From contig DGEG01000075.1 in assembly GCA_002385825.1 (NCBI GenBank), positions 1 to 7,417 on the forward strand: DNA of 7,417 bases, read 5' to 3'. Positions 5,367 through 7,417 of the stretch are shown in pieces; position 1 is the first letter of the stretch; every line of letters starts with the position of its first letter. Under the pieces are notes generated by a model. It was not told where the DNA came from. It worked only from the letters and a program-made list of their open reading frames with translations, and ran no database searches. The position numbers were made by a program, and so were the translations under genes. This stretch comes from Firmicutes bacterium UBA3932. GTDB lineage: Bacteria > Bacillota > Clostridia > Peptostreptococcales > Anaerovoracaceae.

Positions 5367-6899
5367 TCATGCTATTAAACCTATACTACATCGATAATCA
5401 ATAGGACTCATTGCTCCTAGTGATATTTTAATACGCTTTTCATTATACCATATAAGATAATTATTAAGTTCATTGATGAACTGCTCTATTGAAACTCCTT
5501 TCCTTGAACGGTTATAAAACATCTCATTTTTTAGTCTTCCAAAGAATCCTTCACAAGCAGAATTGTCTGGTGGACAACCTTTCCTGGACATCGATCTGAT
5601 CAATCCGGATTTTTCAACTCTTGAGAGCCATCCAGGCCACCGATAATGCCCACCTCTATCTGAGTGTATGATTGGATGCTCTTTATCTGAAAGCTGACTT
5701 ATAGCATCATCCAGCATTGTATTAACCAGTTCTGCGTCCGGGCTGGTCCCTATCGTCCAACTGACTACCATCCCATCAAAGCAATCAATTATCGGCGAAA
5801 GATAAACTTTACCGGCAGGTATGCGGAATTCAGTAAGATCGGTCAGCCATTTGGTGTTTGGAGCATCTGCATGGAAATTACGGTTGATTACGTTCCCCGG
5901 GGCAGGACTTATCTCCCCCTTATAGGAACTGTAATTTCGTTTTTTCCTGTATGATATAACAAGTCGTTCCTCTTTCATTATTCTTCGTATAACTTTTTCT
6001 GAGACTATTGTACCGCTATTCCTGATTATTGCATGCACTCGCCTGTAACCATAGCGGCGTTTGTTTTCACAAAAAATATCTTTTACCTTTGTTCTCAGGT
6101 TGCCATATTTATCAGGCAGTTTCAGGGTTTCTTTCTGATAATAATAGCTACTTTTTGACAAACCTACTATCTCAAGTAAATTATTCAGTGGATATTTTGT
6201 TCTTAGGGCATCGATCAGTATGCTTTTTTCTCTGTTTGTCAGATCCTTCTGATCGATGCCCAGGTCTTTTTTTATGATTTCTGCCACCTTTTTTAAAATT
6301 TCAAGTTCCATTTGCTTGCGATATATCTCTTTTTTCAGAGACTCGACTTCTGCTAATTGCGCTTCCTTGTTATCAGGTAACGATGGTTTGCCTGATCCAT
6401 ACATATCTTTTTCGTTCTCCTTACCGAGCAGTTCTTTTTTCCATTTATAGAGGACGCCTCTGCTAGTTCCTATCCTGTCAACAACGGCAGCAGCAGATCC
6501 TTCTCTGTTACACAGTTCAATGACCGCATTATTTTTCTGCTCTTGAGAAAATTGTATCATTGTACCGCGTTCTATACGAGCTTTTCGTTCACCAGGCGCC
6601 AGTTCGTCAATCCATTTCGGAAGTTCATCCCGTGATGGATATCCTAATGCTCTCACCGTACGGGTAATGTTGCGGCCATGCTCCAGATAATAATTGACAG
6701 CAGCTTTTCTCTGCTCGGATGTATATTTCGGGCGTTTGATGTATTGCTTGTGCAAATCACCTATTTCTTTATATTCTTTATACCATCGAACTAACATTTT
6801 ACGATTTGGATAACCGAGTTCCCTAATGGTTGCGGCTACGCTAAAATCATACTTAATGTATAACTTTACTGCTTTCAATCGATCTTCATATGAATACAT
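5367..6899 (-). CDS. IS3-family transposase, single-frame OrfAB form
   Basis: A 510-residue DDE transposase that excises and inserts its own element. The N-terminus holds three helix-turn-helix-like repeats (about 1-45, 57-100, 115-155); the first two share L-G-Y-P-x-R, in ELGYPNRK and ALGYPSRD. A leucine-rich coiled coil follows (about 178-212), then an HTH_21-type segment (about 218-265) and the integrase core. The catalytic residues are Asp354 (WLTDLTEF), Asp414 (IIHSDRGGHY) and Glu450 (ACEGFFGRLK), with 35 residues between the last two, the usual DD35E spacing. Most IS3 elements need a -1 frameshift to join OrfA and OrfB, whereas here both parts are in one frame. AGGAGG (6906-6911 on the + strand, read in reverse) lies 6 bases before the ATG. 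No frameshift or missing key residue is seen, so it is probably active. Confidence 0.96.
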   Translation of the reverse strand: MYSYEDRLKAVKLYIKYDFSVAATIRELGYPNRKMLVRWYKEYKEIGDLHKQYIKRPKYTSEQRKAAVNYYLEHGRNITRTVRALGYPSRDELPKWIDELAPGERKARIERGTMIQFSQEQKNNAVIELCNREGSAAAVVDRIGTSRGVLYKWKKELLGKENEKDMYGSGKPSLPDNKEAQLAEVESLKKEIYRKQMELEILKKVAEIIKKDLGIDQKDLTNREKSILIDALRTKYPLNNLLEIVGLSKSSYYYQKETLKLPDKYGNLRTKVKDIFCENKRRYGYRRVHAIIRNSGTIVSEKVIRRIMKEERLVISYRKKRNYSSYKGEISPAPGNVINRNFHADAPNTKWLTDLTEFRIPAGKVYLSPIIDCFDGMVVSWTIGTSPDAELVNTMLDDAISQLSDKEHPIIHSDRGGHYRWPGWLSRVEKSGLIRSMSRKGCPPDNSACEGFFGRLKNEMFYNRSRKGVSIEQFINELNNYLIWYNEKRIKISLGAMSPIDYRCSIGLIA

Positions 6900-6905
6900 G
6901 GACTA

Positions 6906-6911
6906 CCTCCT
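6906..6911 (-). promoter_or_regulatory. Ribosome binding site of the IS3 transposase
   Basis: AGGAGG on the - strand lies 6 bases before the ATG at 6899, an ideal spacing that fixes the start. Confidence 0.85.
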
Positions 6912-6934
6912 GACTCGTTTTAAAGTCCAGTTTT

Positions 6935-6947
6935 TGTCCGCACCCCC
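6935..6947 (-). repeat. IS3 right terminal inverted repeat
   Basis: Exact reverse complement of 5339-5351. The recombinase remnant begins at the next base outward. Confidence 0.8.
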
Positions 6948-7165
6948 AAGTGAGGAATTTTATCTTGCAAAAAACACATTTACGTACTTCTTCTGAAAAT
7001 CCAGGCGGTATTTTTATACTAGGTCTACCGAAACGGACGCCTTTTGCTTTGGCAGTAGCAATGCCTTCCGCTTGTCTTGTCTTAATTTTTATTCGCTCCT
7101 TCTCGCTCAAGTAGGCGAGCAGCTCGAAAACAATATTAGCAATCAAGAGCTTTTCAGTTGAACGC
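6948..7165 (-). pseudogene. Serine recombinase (resolvase/invertase) remnant
   Basis: On the - strand an internal stretch of a resolvase-type serine recombinase is visible: STEKLLIANIVFELLAYLSE, then KERIKIKTRQAEGIATAKAKG, then VRFGRPSIKIPPGFSEEVRK. This covers the end of the catalytic domain, the long dimerisation helix and the start of the DNA-binding tail. The catalytic serine region, which lies near the N-terminus of the family, is absent. Upstream the frame stays open to about 7257, but the residues (such as IIITSFLLLRSTEK) look like a degraded version of the usual acidic LDTRST segment. Downstream, after EEVRK, the sequence stops resembling the family and runs into the IS3 end, with no C-terminal helix-turn-helix. 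It is truncated on both sides and cannot be functional. Such recombinases move or resolve mobile elements, so this may be a relic of the element that brought the region here. Confidence 0.75.
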
Positions 7166-7417
7166 AATAGTAGAAAAGATGTTATTATAATCACGTGTTT
7201 TATTGCATAAAGATAATAAGCAGTAATATATCTATCCTGTCTCCTCAACCCCATCAAAAATAGCCATTATCTAATCCGTTAACTCAACTATACAACTTTC
7301 AGGCTATTGATATGTTCCCGCAAACAATAAAAATATGGGTTTCCTGAAATTGTCGCCTCCAACACAGTAGCTGCATGAAAAGCTCAATATCTGGAAACCC
7401 TTTATTTACAAGCTTTT
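7166..7417. other. Right-edge stretch without a supported gene
   Basis: About 250 bp beyond the recognisable recombinase sequence. Several short open frames exist on the - strand (one of 25 codons ending near 7276), but none has a ribosome binding site or recognisable motif. The only structure noted is the 8-bp inverted repeat at 7337-7400. It may be degraded mobile-element DNA. Confidence 0.4.
7337..7400. repeat. 8-bp inverted repeat, spaced 48 bp
   Basis: GGGTTTCC (7337-7344) and GGAAACCC (7393-7400) are exact reverse complements, and similarity continues inward for several bases (TGAAATT against AGATATT). Spacing and AT-rich context could fit a small mobile-element end or a structured leader, but the window ends too soon to tell. 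Confidence 0.4.

Larger units (their letters stand above)
5339..6947 (-). mobile_element. IS3-family insertion sequence, apparently intact transposase
   Basis: About 1.6 kb bounded by a perfect 13-bp inverted repeat, GGGGGTGCGGACA at 5339-5351 and its complement at 6935-6947. It carries one long transposase gene. Because the IS256 element seems to have inserted at its left end, the original left boundary was probably the copy at 3991. The bases then flanking the whole nested element are AAA (3988-3990) and AAG (6948-6950), so no exact 3-bp target duplication is visible. Its right end interrupts a serine recombinase remnant. Confidence 0.85.

Noticed and set aside
1..7417. CRISPR array, tRNA, rRNA or riboswitch
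   Set aside because: No regularly spaced repeats and no cloverleaf or recognisable riboswitch core was seen by eye on either strand.

Overview
The window looks like accessory DNA from a low-to-mid-GC Bacillota, most likely a Clostridia member. This rests on the AGGAGG-type ribosome binding sites, a TATAAT extended -10 promoter, short U-tailed hairpin terminators, and the clostridial flavour of the IS256, IS3 and serine-recombinase sequences. The species cannot be named from the sequence.

Left part (about 1-3990): a compact four-gene restriction-modification cassette on the + strand, apparently one operon. A strong extended -10 promoter (175-202) drives (1) a DNA cytosine-5 methyltransferase carrying an excisionase/MerR-type helix-turn-helix at its N-terminus, (2) a 463-residue protein with two LAGLIDADG-like helices, (3) a small PD-(D/E)XK nuclease whose start codon overlaps the end of gene 2, and (4) a Vsr-type endonuclease. 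A hairpin terminator at 3958-3983 closes the operon. The methyltransferase would protect host DNA, and Vsr would repair T:G mismatches left when 5-methylcytosine deaminates or would cut DNA itself. Genes 2 and 3 are the candidates for cleavage. The arrangement suggests that the LAGLIDADG-like protein recognises DNA and the PD-(D/E)XK protein cuts it. Both LAGLIDADG helices lack the acidic residue that normally binds the catalytic metal. This pair is the most novel part of the window.

Right part (about 3991-6947): two nested insertion sequences, both with transposases on the - strand. An IS256-family element (about 3999-5338) appears to have inserted into the left terminal repeat of an IS3-family element, leaving an 8-bp duplication inside a shared 10-bp repeat. 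The IS256 transposase is dead: it has an in-frame TAG and lacks its extreme N-terminus. The IS3 transposase (510 residues, single frame, intact DD35E) looks functional.

Far right (6948-7417): a decayed piece of a serine recombinase, cut at its 3' side by the IS3 element, followed by about 160 bp with no convincing gene but with an 8-bp inverted repeat. A 16-bp terminator sequence occurs both just before and just after the restriction cassette, so the cassette may be a movable unit. The whole window resembles a defence island that has collected mobile elements.
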